A stretch of 64,000 bases of DNA from Streptomyces sp. NBC_00878. GTDB lineage: Bacteria; Actinomycetota; Actinomycetes; Streptomycetales; Streptomycetaceae. Location: the NCBI RefSeq assembly GCF_026341515.1, contig NZ_JAPEOK010000002.1, positions 186,001-250,000 of the forward strand, written 5' to 3'. The translations under genes and the position numbers were made by a program. The first letter of the stretch is position 1; each line of letters starts with the position of its first letter. Under the pieces are notes generated by a model. That model did not search any database, was not told where the DNA came from, and saw nothing but the letters and a program-made list of their open reading frames with translations. Positions 8,581 to 17,417 of this stretch are shown here, in pieces.

Positions 8581-10749
8581 ATGCCCACGTCAGTCATGCC
8601 CGAATCCGGTGTCCCGGCGCCAGAAGGGCCGCCGCCCGTACGGTCCCGGATGACGCCGCGATCGATGCTGCTGTGGAGCGCCGTCGCCCTGCTCGGCGCG
8701 GTCGGCTGGGGCGTCCTCGCGCTGGCCCGCGGCGAGGAGATCTCCGCGGTCTGGCTGGTGGTGGCAAGCCTCGGCTCGTACGCCATCGCCTACCGCTTCT
8801 ACTCCCGCTTCGTCGCGCGGCGCGTGCTGAAGCCCGACGACCGGCGGGCCACCCCCGCCGAACGCCTGGAGGACGGAGTCGACTTCCAGCCGACCGACCG
8901 CCGGGTGCTGCTGGGCCACCACTTCGCGGCCATCGCCGGAGCCGGGCCGCTGGTGGGGCCGGTGCTCGCGGCCCAGATGGGGTACCTGCCGGGCACCCTG
9001 TGGATCGTCGCCGGAGTGATCTTCGCCGGGGCGGTGCAGGACATGGTGGTCCTGTTCCTGTCCATGCGGCGGGACGGCAAGTCGCTCGGACAGATGGCCC
9101 GGGAGGAGATCGGCAGGGCGGGCGGGGCCGCGGCCCTCATCGCCGTCTTCACCATCATGATCATCCTGCTCGGGGTGCTGGCCCTCGTCGTGGTCAACGC
9201 GCTCGCCCACTCCCCGTGGGGCACTTTCTCAGTCGCCATGACCGTCCCCATCGCCCTGTTCATGGGCTTCTGGCTGCACCGCATCCGGCCGGGCCGGGTC
9301 GTCGAGACCAGCCTGATCGGTGTGGCGCTGCTGCTTCTCGCCATCGTCGGCGGCAGCTGGGTCCAGGAGTCCTCGCTCGCCGACACCTTCACCCTCAGCC
9401 CGACGACCCTCGTCTTCTGCCTCGTCGGCTACGGCTTCGTCGCCTCCGTGCTGCCCGTGTGGATGCTGCTCGCGCCGCGCGACTACCTCTCCACCTTCAT
9501 GAAGATCGGCACCATCGCCCTGCTCGCGGTCGGCGTGATCGTGGCCGCGCCCGTGCTGCGGACCGACGCGGTCAGCGACTTCGCCTCCTCGGGCACGGGC
9601 CCGGTCTTCGCCGGGTCCCTCTTCCCGTTCCTCTTCATCACCATCGCGTGCGGCGCGCTCTCCGGCTTCCACTCGCTGGTCGCCTCCGGGACCACCCCGA
9701 AGCTGATCCAGAAGGAATCCCAGGTCCGCATGATCGGCTACGGCGCCATGCTGATGGAGTCGTTCGTCGCGATCATGGCGCTGATCGCCGCGGCCACCCT
9801 GGAACCCGGCCTGTACTACGCGATGAACGCGCCCGCCGGGCTGCTCGGCACGACGGCCGAGTCCGCCTCCCAGGCGGTGGCGGGCCTCGGCTTCACCATC
9901 ACACCCGACCAACTGACGCAGGCGGCCAAGGCAGTGGAGGAACAGACCCTCATCGCCCGCTCGGGCGGAGCACCGACCCTCGCGGTCGGCATGTCGGAGA
10001 TCTTCTCCGGAGTCTTCGGCGGCAGCGCGATGAAGGCCTTCTGGTACCACTTCGCGATCATGTTCGAGGCGCTGTTCATCCTGACCACGGTCGACGCCGG
10101 CACCCGCGTCGGCCGCTTCATGCTCCAGGACATGCTCGGCAACGTCTGGAAGCCGATCGGCCGGGTCAACTGGAAGCCGGGCATCTGGCTGTGCAGCGCA
10201 CTCGTCGTGGCGGCCTGGGGCTACTTCCTCCACTCCGGCGCCACCGACCCTCTCGGTGGAATCAACCAGCTCTTCCCGCTCTTCGGCATCGCCAACCAAC
10301 TCCTCGCCGCCATCGCACTCACCGTCTGTACGACCGTCCTCGTCAAGTCCGGGCGACTGCGCTGGGCCTGGGTCACCGGGGTTCCGCTGGCCTGGGTCGT
10401 CGCGATCACCTTCACCGCCGGCTGGCAGAAGATCTTCTCCGACGACCCGCGCGTCGGCTTCTTCGCCCAGCGCGAGCGGTACGCCGACGGCATCGACGCC
10501 GGTCAGGTCCTGCCGCCCGCCAAGACCCTCGACGACATGCACACCGTGGTCACCAACTCCACGGTCGACGGCGTCCTGATCGCCCTGTTCCTGGTCCTGG
10601 TAGCGGTAGTGATCGTCAACGCGGCCGTGGTGTGCGTGCGTTCCGTACGGTCGCCCGTTCCGCTGCCGACGACCGAGTCGCCGTACGTCGAGTCCCGTAT
10701 CGACCTCCCGGAGCAGTCCGCCGAACCGCTGGCGGGAGTCCGTTCGTGA
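8581..10749 (+). CDS. cstA: CstA-family carbon starvation protein (pyruvate/peptide transporter)
   Basis: A 722-residue polytopic membrane protein close to the family length, with 16 or more hydrophobic segments. Family signatures include HHFAAIAGAGPLVGPVLAAQMGY-type sequence near residue 120 and PKLIQKESQVRMIGYG in the middle. CstA/BtsT proteins import pyruvate or peptides when carbon is short. GAGGTGAGGAG lies just before the ATG at 8581. Its stop overlaps the start of the YbdD-type gene as GTGA. Confidence 0.92.
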   Translation: MPTSVMPESGVPAPEGPPPVRSRMTPRSMLLWSAVALLGAVGWGVLALARGEEISAVWLVVASLGSYAIAYRFYSRFVARRVLKPDDRRATPAERLEDGVDFQPTDRRVLLGHHFAAIAGAGPLVGPVLAAQMGYLPGTLWIVAGVIFAGAVQDMVVLFLSMRRDGKSLGQMAREEIGRAGGAAALIAVFTIMIILLGVLALVVVNALAHSPWGTFSVAMTVPIALFMGFWLHRIRPGRVVETSLIGVALLLLAIVGGSWVQESSLADTFTLSPTTLVFCLVGYGFVASVLPVWMLLAPRDYLSTFMKIGTIALLAVGVIVAAPVLRTDAVSDFASSGTGPVFAGSLFPFLFITIACGALSGFHSLVASGTTPKLIQKESQVRMIGYGAMLMESFVAIMALIAAATLEPGLYYAMNAPAGLLGTTAESASQAVAGLGFTITPDQLTQAAKAVEEQTLIARSGGAPTLAVGMSEIFSGVFGGSAMKAFWYHFAIMFEALFILTTVDAGTRVGRFMLQDMLGNVWKPIGRVNWKPGIWLCSALVVAAWGYFLHSGATDPLGGINQLFPLFGIANQLLAAIALTVCTTVLVKSGRLRWAWVTGVPLAWVVAITFTAGWQKIFSDDPRVGFFAQRERYADGIDAGQVLPPAKTLDDMHTVVTNSTVDGVLIALFLVLVAVVIVNAAVVCVRSVRSPVPLPTTESPYVESRIDLPEQSAEPLAGVRS

Positions 10750-10934
10750 GCGTCCGCCGGTGGGCACGGGCCGTGCGCTGGTACCTGCGTGAGCTGACGG
10801 GGGAGGCGGAGTACGACCGCTACTGCGAGCGCCATCTGCGTCACCACCCGCTCGCCCCGGTACCGACACCACGCGAGTACGAGGTACTGCGCGCCCGGCA
10901 CCGGGAGGACCATCCGCAGAGCCGTTGCTGCTGA
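10746..10934 (+). CDS. YbdD/YjiX family small protein
   Basis: A 62-residue basic protein with the family motif WYLRELTGEAEYDRYCERH and the following HHP and LSRREY-like region (PTPREYEVLRARH). YbdD/YjiX proteins are encoded directly after cstA or btsT in many bacteria and are needed for, or modulate, transport. The GTG start (10746) overlaps the cstA stop, so translation is coupled. Two cysteines form the C-terminus. Confidence 0.88.
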   Translation: MSVRRWARAVRWYLRELTGEAEYDRYCERHLRHHPLAPVPTPREYEVLRARHREDHPQSRCC

Positions 10935-10940
10935 CCGGCA

Positions 10941-10975
10941 GGCGGGGAGCGGACGGCCACCGCCCGCTCCCCGCC
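10941..10975. terminator. Hairpin terminator between converging genes
   Basis: GGCGGGGAGCGG (10941-10952) pairs perfectly with CCGCTCCCCGCC (10964-10975) around an 11-base loop, just after the YbdD gene and before the end of the converging FtsX gene. Confidence 0.82.
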
Positions 10976-11012
10976 GCCTCCCCCCGGTACCTGGCCATGG
11001 CGCCGGAGACGC

Positions 11013-13382
11013 CTACTCCGTACGCAGCGCCACCGCCGTACGGGCCTTGGCCGCCCAGCCCGCCGGGAGCAGCGCGCCCAGCATCGCGATCGCGACACCG
11101 GCCAGTCCCAGCAGCACCAACTGCCAGGACCCGTACACGTCGAGGACGGACGGCGGCAGATCGGTGCCCGCGGCATGTCCCATCACCGGCAGGACGAAGC
11201 CGTGCAGCGCGAAACCCGCGGGCACTCCGACCAGACCGCCGAGCACACCGATCCCGGCCACCGAGGCGAGTACGAGACTCACGGTCTGCCGCGGGGACAT
11301 GCCGAGCGCCTTGCAGACGCCGAGGTCGTGGACGCGCTCCCGGGTGTCGATGACGACGGAGTTGAGGACCCCGAGGCCGGCCACGGAGACCAGCATGAGG
11401 GTGAGCAGCGCCGCCATCGACTGCAGGACGAGGACGAAGTTGTCCTGCTGCGAGGGCGAGTTGGCGACGGCGTCGCCGCCCAACGGCCGTACCACCGCCG
11501 CGAGTTGCTTCGCGTAGTCGGCGGGCGCGACACCCGGCTTCACCTCGACGAGGAACATCGCGGGCTGGGCCGCGGGAAAGTCGGCGATGTTGGCGTGGAG
11601 ACGCAGGCCGCCGTTCGACGTGTCGAAGGCCTCGCCGACGATCCGCAGGGTCCGGGTGTCTCCCCGGTAGGTCACCCGCACCGAATCACCCACCGCGCCC
11701 CCGGTCCGCTCCAGGAAACCCGAACCCACGACGACCTGCCCCGCGCCGTCGAGCCAGTGCCCGGAGATCATCTCGTAGCTGCCGGGACGGGAATCCCCTT
11801 CGTAGAGGCTGGTCAGGATCGAGCCCGAAACCCCGGGCACGGAGGCCTGCGACTGCACCGTGCCGTAGTACGAGGCGGTGCCCTGCTGAGCCTTGACAGC
11901 GGCGCGTACGCGCGCCGGATCGGCGGCGTGCGCCTGGCTCCTGCCCTGTTCCTGCGGGCCGCCGGGACCGACGTTCGGTCCGCTCGCGAAGACGGTGACC
12001 GCGGCGCGATCCTCGGGATCCTGCGCCTCACCGACGGCGGTCAGGGACGCCGTCAGCCCCACCGCGAAGGTCGCCGCGACCGTACCGAAGGCCACCGCGA
12101 GCAGCATCGCGACCGTGCGGACCGGGTGCGCGAAGGGGCTCGCGAGGCCGTACGTGACCGCCCTCGGCAGTGGCAGCCGTCCCGCCGCCCGGTGCGCCCA
12201 CTGGCCACGACCCGTGCGCGGAGCCCGTCCGACCGCGATCGCCTCGACCGTACGCAGCCGCCCGGCCCGCAGGGCGGGAACCAGCGCGGCGATCGCGACG
12301 ACCAGCAGCGCGGCGGCCGGCACCACGACGTCCACCCACCAGGCCACCGTCAGCGACGCCGTGCCGTACGCCTGCTCGGTGTCGGCCAGGAGCGGCACGG
12401 CCAGCAGGTTTCCCAGCACCACACCCAGCGCGATACCGGCGGCGGCCGGGATCAACGCCTGGGCCACATAGGCGCGTACGACCTCACGCGGTGTGAAGCC
12501 GATGGCCTTGAGGATGCCGATCCTGCGCAGGCTGGAGCCGACCGCGCCGCTGGTCACACTGCCGACGATGATCACCGACATCACGATGCCGAGGACACCG
12601 AAGGCGATGAGGAAGGGGATGGTCGGTGCCGCGCCCTCGTCGGCGTCGCGCTTGGTCTCCAGATACGACAGGCTGCTCAGCAGCGCGCCCGACGGCACGG
12701 CCGCGGCGAGCTTCTTCCGGCCGTCGGCGATCTCCGCGTCCGTCCCGGCGGCGTCGAGGCGGTACAGCATCTGCGTCGTGAGCGGGCTGTCCGCCGACCC
12801 CAGCGCCCTGGTCTGGGCGGGGGTCGCCCAGGCTTCGGCGGTCCTGCTGACCGACAGGGCGAAGCCGACGACCGTGAGGGTCGGGCTGTTCGCGGCGTCC
12901 ACGACCTCAAGGGTGTCGCCGAGCCCGAAGGCAGGTCCGGAGAACGACGCGTTCAGCACGATCTCGCCCGGTTTCGCCGCCCAGCGGCCGGACTTGAGGT
13001 CCAGATCGTCCACGTCGGCCCGCGCACCGGTCCGCCCGACGAGCGTCAGCGACGGCATCTGCCCGCCCGTCGAGTCCACCGGCCGGATCGTCGTGGAGGG
13101 GTACGGCCCCGCGCTCGCGGCAACACCCTTCTGTTCGCCGGTGGCTTTGAGCTGCGACGCACTCGCCTTGGCCGGATCGAACTGGGCTGTCAGATGGGCG
13201 CCCCGCTGCTTCGCGAAGGCCCGGTCGAAGGGCGCGTTCGCGGCGACGATCAGCGACCCGGCGACCACCGCCGAGGCCACGGCCATCATCGTGGCCACCG
13301 CGATCACCACGGTCTGCACCCGGCGCCGCCCCACGCCGGAACGGATGACCCGGCCGAGCGCACCGCCGCCGAAGCGGGTCAT
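11013..13382 (-). CDS. FtsX-family ABC transporter permease (MacB-like)
   Basis: A 789-residue permease with two copies of the FtsX arrangement: an N-terminal membrane helix at about 20-40, an outer domain, three helices ending in the middle, a second signal-like helix near 430, another outer domain, and three C-terminal helices. ATG 13382 is chosen because it overlaps the ATPase stop as ATGA (13379-13382). With the ATPase it forms a type VII (MacB-like) mechanotransmission exporter, often for lipids or peptides or for antibiotic resistance. Divergence from a two-component system suggests stress-regulated export, though the substrate is unknown. Confidence 0.87.
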   Translation of the reverse strand: MTRFGGGALGRVIRSGVGRRRVQTVVIAVATMMAVASAVVAGSLIVAANAPFDRAFAKQRGAHLTAQFDPAKASASQLKATGEQKGVAASAGPYPSTTIRPVDSTGGQMPSLTLVGRTGARADVDDLDLKSGRWAAKPGEIVLNASFSGPAFGLGDTLEVVDAANSPTLTVVGFALSVSRTAEAWATPAQTRALGSADSPLTTQMLYRLDAAGTDAEIADGRKKLAAAVPSGALLSSLSYLETKRDADEGAAPTIPFLIAFGVLGIVMSVIIVGSVTSGAVGSSLRRIGILKAIGFTPREVVRAYVAQALIPAAAGIALGVVLGNLLAVPLLADTEQAYGTASLTVAWWVDVVVPAAALLVVAIAALVPALRAGRLRTVEAIAVGRAPRTGRGQWAHRAAGRLPLPRAVTYGLASPFAHPVRTVAMLLAVAFGTVAATFAVGLTASLTAVGEAQDPEDRAAVTVFASGPNVGPGGPQEQGRSQAHAADPARVRAAVKAQQGTASYYGTVQSQASVPGVSGSILTSLYEGDSRPGSYEMISGHWLDGAGQVVVGSGFLERTGGAVGDSVRVTYRGDTRTLRIVGEAFDTSNGGLRLHANIADFPAAQPAMFLVEVKPGVAPADYAKQLAAVVRPLGGDAVANSPSQQDNFVLVLQSMAALLTLMLVSVAGLGVLNSVVIDTRERVHDLGVCKALGMSPRQTVSLVLASVAGIGVLGGLVGVPAGFALHGFVLPVMGHAAGTDLPPSVLDVYGSWQLVLLGLAGVAIAMLGALLPAGWAAKARTAVALRTE

Positions 13383-14071
13383 CGGACCGCCTCCGCACGC
13401 GTGTCGAGGGCGAGATGACCGTCGACCAGATGGATCGACCGGCTCGCACAAGCCTCGGCGAGCGCGAGGTCGTGCGTGACCAGCACGATGGTCTGCCCGC
13501 CGCGGTGCAGCTCCACCAGCAGCTCCCGTACGTCCTGGCCCGAGGCGGTGTCGAGGGCGCCGGTCGGCTCGTCGGCGAGCAGCAGCGCGGGCCGGTTGAC
13601 CAACGCCCGGGCGACCGCGACGCGTTGACGCTCGCCGCCGGAGAGCCGGCCCGGGTAGGCGCGGGCGTGCTTCTGGATGCCGAGGACCTCCATGAGCTCC
13701 GCGGCACGGGCCGCCGTCTTCCGCCGTGCGGTGCCGGTCAGTTGGGCCGGGAGCTGGATGTTGTCGGCGACGGTGAGGTCGTCCAGCAGATTGAAGAACT
13801 GGAACACCATGCCGATCTGTTCACGGCGGAACCGGGCCAGCGCGTGCTCGTTGAGAGCGTCGAGCTGCCGGCCGGCCACGGACACGGTGCCCTCGGTCGG
13901 TTTGTCCAGGCCTGCGACGAGGTTCAGCAGCGTGGACTTGCCGCTGCCGGAGGGGCCCGTCACGGCAAGGGCCTCACCCTGCTCGACGGAGAGCGTGAGC
14001 GGCCCGAGCGCGGGCGTGCCGACGCTGTCGTAGCGCTTGGCCACGCCGTCCAGTTGGATCACCTGAGTCAT
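13379..14071 (-). CDS. ABC transporter ATP-binding protein
   Basis: A 230-residue nucleotide-binding subunit of the LolD/MacB type. Walker A is GPSGSGKST at about 39-47, the signature is LSGGERQRVAVARAL, and Walker B is LLLADEPTGALD. It also has the Q-loop FQFFNLLDDLT and the switch His in LVTHD. It precedes the FtsX permease with a 4-base overlap, so the pair is co-translated. Start ATG 14071. Confidence 0.93.
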   Translation of the reverse strand: MTQVIQLDGVAKRYDSVGTPALGPLTLSVEQGEALAVTGPSGSGKSTLLNLVAGLDKPTEGTVSVAGRQLDALNEHALARFRREQIGMVFQFFNLLDDLTVADNIQLPAQLTGTARRKTAARAAELMEVLGIQKHARAYPGRLSGGERQRVAVARALVNRPALLLADEPTGALDTASGQDVRELLVELHRGGQTIVLVTHDLALAEACASRSIHLVDGHLALDTRAEAVR

Positions 14072-14393
14072 GGGAGTCGACCGTCCTTCGGTGGCATCGG
14101 TTCGCTTCGATTGGGTTGGCCGGGTTGGCCGTGGTGGTCGGGGTGGCCGGGGTGGCCGGGGTGGGGTGGCCGGGCTGGGTTGCGCTTGGTCGCGTCCGGT
14201 TCGTTCGCGGTGTTGCCGGGCTCAGCGAACTTAGGAGCGTGGGGTGTTGGGGCGCGTCGGCCGCGGCACCGACATCGGGCCCTCCCCGCGAACGACCCGG
14301 CCGAGGGGTCATCCCTGCGACGTACGCCTGCCGGACAGTGCTCCGGTCGCACAGGCGGACGCGGAACCGGGCAGGGAGCCACACAATGAGCCG
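14072..14393. other. Divergent intergenic region between ABC exporter and two-component system
   Basis: These 322 bases carry the start regions of the ATPase (minus) and histidine kinase (plus). The left half is a G-rich repeat (see 14112-14183). The right half has ordinary composition. I see no gene in it. Confidence 0.7.
14112..14183 (+). repeat. G-rich imperfect tandem repeat
   Basis: About eight imperfect copies of a GGGTTGGCC / GGGGTGGCC unit run on the plus strand, with many GGG or GGGG runs. It could form a G-quadruplex. It lies 40-110 bases upstream of the ABC ATPase start codon, within its probable promoter or leader. Confidence 0.75.
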
Positions 14394-15743
14394 ATGGAGA
14401 CGGAGGACCGCCGCAGCAGGTACCGGCAACTGCGCGACGCGCTACGGCCGGAGAGGAAACCGGCCCCGCTGTCGCGGCGGTCGGTGTACGCCGATGTGGT
14501 GCTGGCGGTCGTGCTGACCGTCGTCGCGCTGATCGTGGCGGCGCGCTATCCCGGCGACGGACCGGTACGCATCAACCCCACGACCGGGTACGGGACCGAG
14601 CCGCCGCTCCCACCACGACCCCCCGTGGTCGGCCCAGGCCCCGGCCCTCTGGTGGAGGAGCCCACCGCCGTGCCCTGGCCCGTGGTCGTCGTGTCGGCGC
14701 TGCCGCTCGTGGCCAGGCGACGGTTTCCGCTGGCCACGTTCGGGGTCGTGCTGGGCGCGGCACTGGCCATCGGCGAGGACGCCTCCTGGATCAACGTGCT
14801 GACCTGCGTCATCGGTGCCTACAGCGCGGTCATGTACAGCCGTTATCGGGCGGGGGCGATGGCCGGGCTGGTCGCGGCCGCCGTGCTGGCGGGCGTCGCG
14901 TTCCGCGAGACGGAGCCGGTGTTCCCGGGCTGGTCGAGCCCGGCGGTGGTGCTGCTGATAGCCGGGGTGCTGGCCGGTTTCGTCCGCATCGGGCGGCGGC
15001 GGCTGGCGGCGAGCCGGGACCGGTTCACCCAGCTCCAGCAGGCACAGGAGGAGGCCATGCGCCGGGCCGTCGAGGAGGAACGCGCCCGCATAGCAGCGGA
15101 GTTGCACGACGTCGTGACCCACAATGTCAGCGTGATGGTGATCCAGGCGGGCGCGGCCCGCAAGGTGATGGACGCGGCGCCGGAGCGGTCGAAGGAGGCA
15201 CTGCTGGCGGTCGAGGCCGGTGGCCGGGCCGCCATGGCCGAACTCCGGCACGTGATGGGACTGCTCGCGGGACCGGACACGGGCCGCCCCGACAGCCCCG
15301 CCGACGGCCTCGAACCGCAGCCCGGTCTCGCACACCTCGACGCCCTGATCGAACGCGTACGCGCCGCTGGGACACCGGTCGCCGTCGCGGTGTCCCTGCC
15401 ACCTCAGCCGCTGCCTCCCGGGGTGGACCTCGCGGCGTACCGCGTGGTGCAGGAGGCACTGACCAACACGATCAAACACGCGCCGGGCGCCGAAGCCTCC
15501 GTCACGATCGGTCACACCGACGACTGCCTGGAGATCGAGGTCACCGACACCGGTGCCGCGTACGACTCCCCTTCGCTGGACGGGAACGGAGCTGCCGGCG
15601 GCAACGGCAACGGCAACGGCAACGGCCGCGGGCTGATCGGGCTGCGCGAGCGGCTGACGGTCTACGGCGGCGACCTGACGGCCGGGCCGACCCTCACCGG
15701 CGGATACCGGATCACGGCACGATTCCCGTGGCGGACCGCGTGA
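14394..15743 (+). CDS. NarL-type sensor histidine kinase
   Basis: A 449-residue kinase. An N-terminal membrane block of four to five helices (about 27-210) senses at or within the membrane. A short coiled coil leads to a HisKA_3 dimerisation domain with the phospho-acceptor His in AAELHDVVTHNVSVM. The HATPase region follows with the N-box VVQEALTNTIKHA and the G-box GRGLIGLRERL. A Gly-Asn repeat encoded by (GGCAAC)4 sits in the ATP-lid loop. ATG 14394 is the best placed start, though its Shine-Dalgarno GGGAG is rather far upstream. The gene overlaps its response regulator. Confidence 0.87.
   Translation: METEDRRSRYRQLRDALRPERKPAPLSRRSVYADVVLAVVLTVVALIVAARYPGDGPVRINPTTGYGTEPPLPPRPPVVGPGPGPLVEEPTAVPWPVVVVSALPLVARRRFPLATFGVVLGAALAIGEDASWINVLTCVIGAYSAVMYSRYRAGAMAGLVAAAVLAGVAFRETEPVFPGWSSPAVVLLIAGVLAGFVRIGRRRLAASRDRFTQLQQAQEEAMRRAVEEERARIAAELHDVVTHNVSVMVIQAGAARKVMDAAPERSKEALLAVEAGGRAAMAELRHVMGLLAGPDTGRPDSPADGLEPQPGLAHLDALIERVRAAGTPVAVAVSLPPQPLPPGVDLAAYRVVQEALTNTIKHAPGAEASVTIGHTDDCLEIEVTDTGAAYDSPSLDGNGAAGGNGNGNGNGRGLIGLRERLTVYGGDLTAGPTLTGGYRITARFPWRTA
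15600..15623 (+). repeat. (GGCAAC)4 hexamer repeat
   Basis: Four perfect copies encode Gly-Asn repeats in the kinase ATP-binding domain. Length changes by whole units would keep the reading frame. Confidence 0.8.
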
Positions 15744-16432
15744 CCGGGCCGCCCCTGCGCGCGGTCATCGCCGACGACCAGGCCCTGGTCCGTACGGGCT
15801 TCGGGATGATCCTCGCCGCCGACGGCATCGAGGTGACGGCGGAGGCGGCCGACGGGGCGGAGGCCGTCGCCGCCGTCCGGCGCACCCGGCCCGACGTCGT
15901 CCTCATGGACATTCGGATGCCGCGCATGGACGGCATCGAGGCGACCCGCCGGATCCTCGCCGACGACGGCGCGGACGGTATCCGGGTCATCATCCTCACC
16001 ACGTACGACCTCGACCACTACGTCTACGCGGCGCTCACCGCCGGTGCCAGCGGCTTCCTGCTCAAGGACGTCACGCCCGAGCATCTGGTGGCCGCCGTCC
16101 GCCTGGTCCAGTCCGGTGACGCGCTGCTCGCACCCGCCATCACCCGCCGGCTGATCGAACGCTTCGCCCATCGCGAGGAGCCCCGGCCGCCGACACTCCA
16201 CCGCGACCTGTCCGGCCTGACCCCACGCGAACTGGAGGTGCTCCGCCTGCTCGCGACGGGCCTCAGCAACGCCGAACTCGCGGACCGCCTGTTCCTCAGC
16301 CCCACCACGGTCAAGACCCACATCGGCCGCATCCTCTCGAAGCTGGACCTCCGCGACCGCGTCCAGGCCGTCGTCCTGGCCTATGAGACCGGACTGATCG
16401 CTCCCGGAGGCCCGACGCCCGACACGGGCTGA
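15740..16432 (+). CDS. NarL/LuxR-type response regulator
   Basis: A 230-residue two-domain regulator. The receiver domain has the acidic pair in VIADDQ, the phospho-acceptor Asp in VVLMDIRMP, Thr in IILTTYD and Lys in FLLKD. The LuxR DNA-binding domain has LTPRELEVLRLLATGLSN and the recognition helix LSPTTVKTHIGRILSKL. The GTG at 15740 gives a GTGA overlap with the kinase stop; an in-frame GTG at 15728 would add four residues and is also possible. It is the partner of the preceding kinase; the divergent ABC exporter is a plausible target. Confidence 0.9.
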   Translation: MTGPPLRAVIADDQALVRTGFGMILAADGIEVTAEAADGAEAVAAVRRTRPDVVLMDIRMPRMDGIEATRRILADDGADGIRVIILTTYDLDHYVYAALTAGASGFLLKDVTPEHLVAAVRLVQSGDALLAPAITRRLIERFAHREEPRPPTLHRDLSGLTPRELEVLRLLATGLSNAELADRLFLSPTTVKTHIGRILSKLDLRDRVQAVVLAYETGLIAPGGPTPDTG

Positions 16433-16453
16433 AGCCCTTGAGACGGGCTGACG

Positions 16454-16471
16454 CCCTGGCCCTGGCCCTGG
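16454..16471 (+). repeat. (CCCTGG)3 hexamer repeat after the response regulator
   Basis: Three perfect copies follow two short GGGCT...GCCC hairpins (about 16428-16456) that may end the two-component transcript. No gene is present between 16433 and 16525. Confidence 0.6.
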
Positions 16472-16525
16472 CCCGGGCCCCGGCCTCGGCCTCCGGCAGT
16501 TCCGGCGTCGCCCGGCCCGCCGTCC

Positions 16526-17344
16526 TCATCCCTCCAGAAGCTTGGTGAACGGGGTGACCGGGCGTTCAAGCCGCTCCCCGTCGACCGTGATGTCGACGGC
16601 CTCGTTGAAGAAGGCCACGCGGTCCTTGATCACGCCCACCGCCGAGAGAGGGTCGGGATAGCTCCACGCGATGTTCGGCGGTACGTCCCCGCCGGGCCAC
16701 GACCAGTAGTCGGTCGCCACGCCCTTGTAGGGGCAGCGGGTCGTGAGGTCGCTGGGCGTGAACAGATCGAGGCGTACGTCCTCGCGTGGGATGTAGTACC
16801 GCACGGGCAGACCGGTCTCGAAGAGGAGGATCGGCGCGTGGGTGTCCGCGACGGCCGTGCCGTCGATCTCGACCTGGACATGCCGCGAACTGGGCAGCGC
16901 GTCCACCCGTTTGTGCGGGTCACGCGGATGGACGAAGATCTCCTCGTCCTCCTCGTACCAGTGATCGAGCACCTCGCGCCCGAACCACTCGAACGAGATG
17001 TACGAGCCCAACTCCTCGCCGGGGTAGGTCCACGCGGCGCCGGCGATGACCTCACCGCCGATGTCGAGGTCGTAGAAGCGTGTCGTACCGGCGTGCGGCC
17101 GCCCGGCGGACTTCTCCGTCTCCCGCAACAGATCCGTACGCACGTCCTCACGTGGGAACGCGTACAACGGCACCGGCCGACCGGGCTCCCACACCAGAAC
17201 CGGCCGTCGGCTGTCGACAACGGTGACATCACCCTTCGTCCCGCGTACCCAGCGCTCGCTGGGCTCCCACAGGAGGCTGTCGGCGGGGCCAGGTGGGTGA
17301 CGCAGTACCGGGACGTTCTGTGAACTGTTGCCGGGGGAGTTCAT
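16526..17344 (-). CDS. DUF427 tandem-domain protein
   Basis: A 272-residue cytoplasmic protein with two copies of the DUF427 beta-barrel. The first repeat spans about 35-135 (VDSRRPVLVWE, LYAFPREDV, FEWFGREV). The second spans about 140-260 (ADTHAPILLFETG, RYYIPREDV, CPYKGVATDYWSW, FFNEAVDI). The ATG at 17344 is preferred over 17365 because AAGGAGG lies five bases before it. DUF427 proteins are common in Streptomyces and their biochemical role is unknown. Confidence 0.85.
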   Translation of the reverse strand: MNSPGNSSQNVPVLRHPPGPADSLLWEPSERWVRGTKGDVTVVDSRRPVLVWEPGRPVPLYAFPREDVRTDLLRETEKSAGRPHAGTTRFYDLDIGGEVIAGAAWTYPGEELGSYISFEWFGREVLDHWYEEDEEIFVHPRDPHKRVDALPSSRHVQVEIDGTAVADTHAPILLFETGLPVRYYIPREDVRLDLFTPSDLTTRCPYKGVATDYWSWPGGDVPPNIAWSYPDPLSAVGVIKDRVAFFNEAVDITVDGERLERPVTPFTKLLEG

Positions 17345-17417
17345 GACTGCCTCCTTGCCGAACATGGGGCGTCGAACGTGTGGCTCGGGCCGGGCACACG
17401 GTGCCTCGGAGGGCAGC

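Noticed and set aside
14112..14183. G-rich repeat as a CRISPR array
   Set aside because: Units are 9 bases and contiguous, with no unique spacers.
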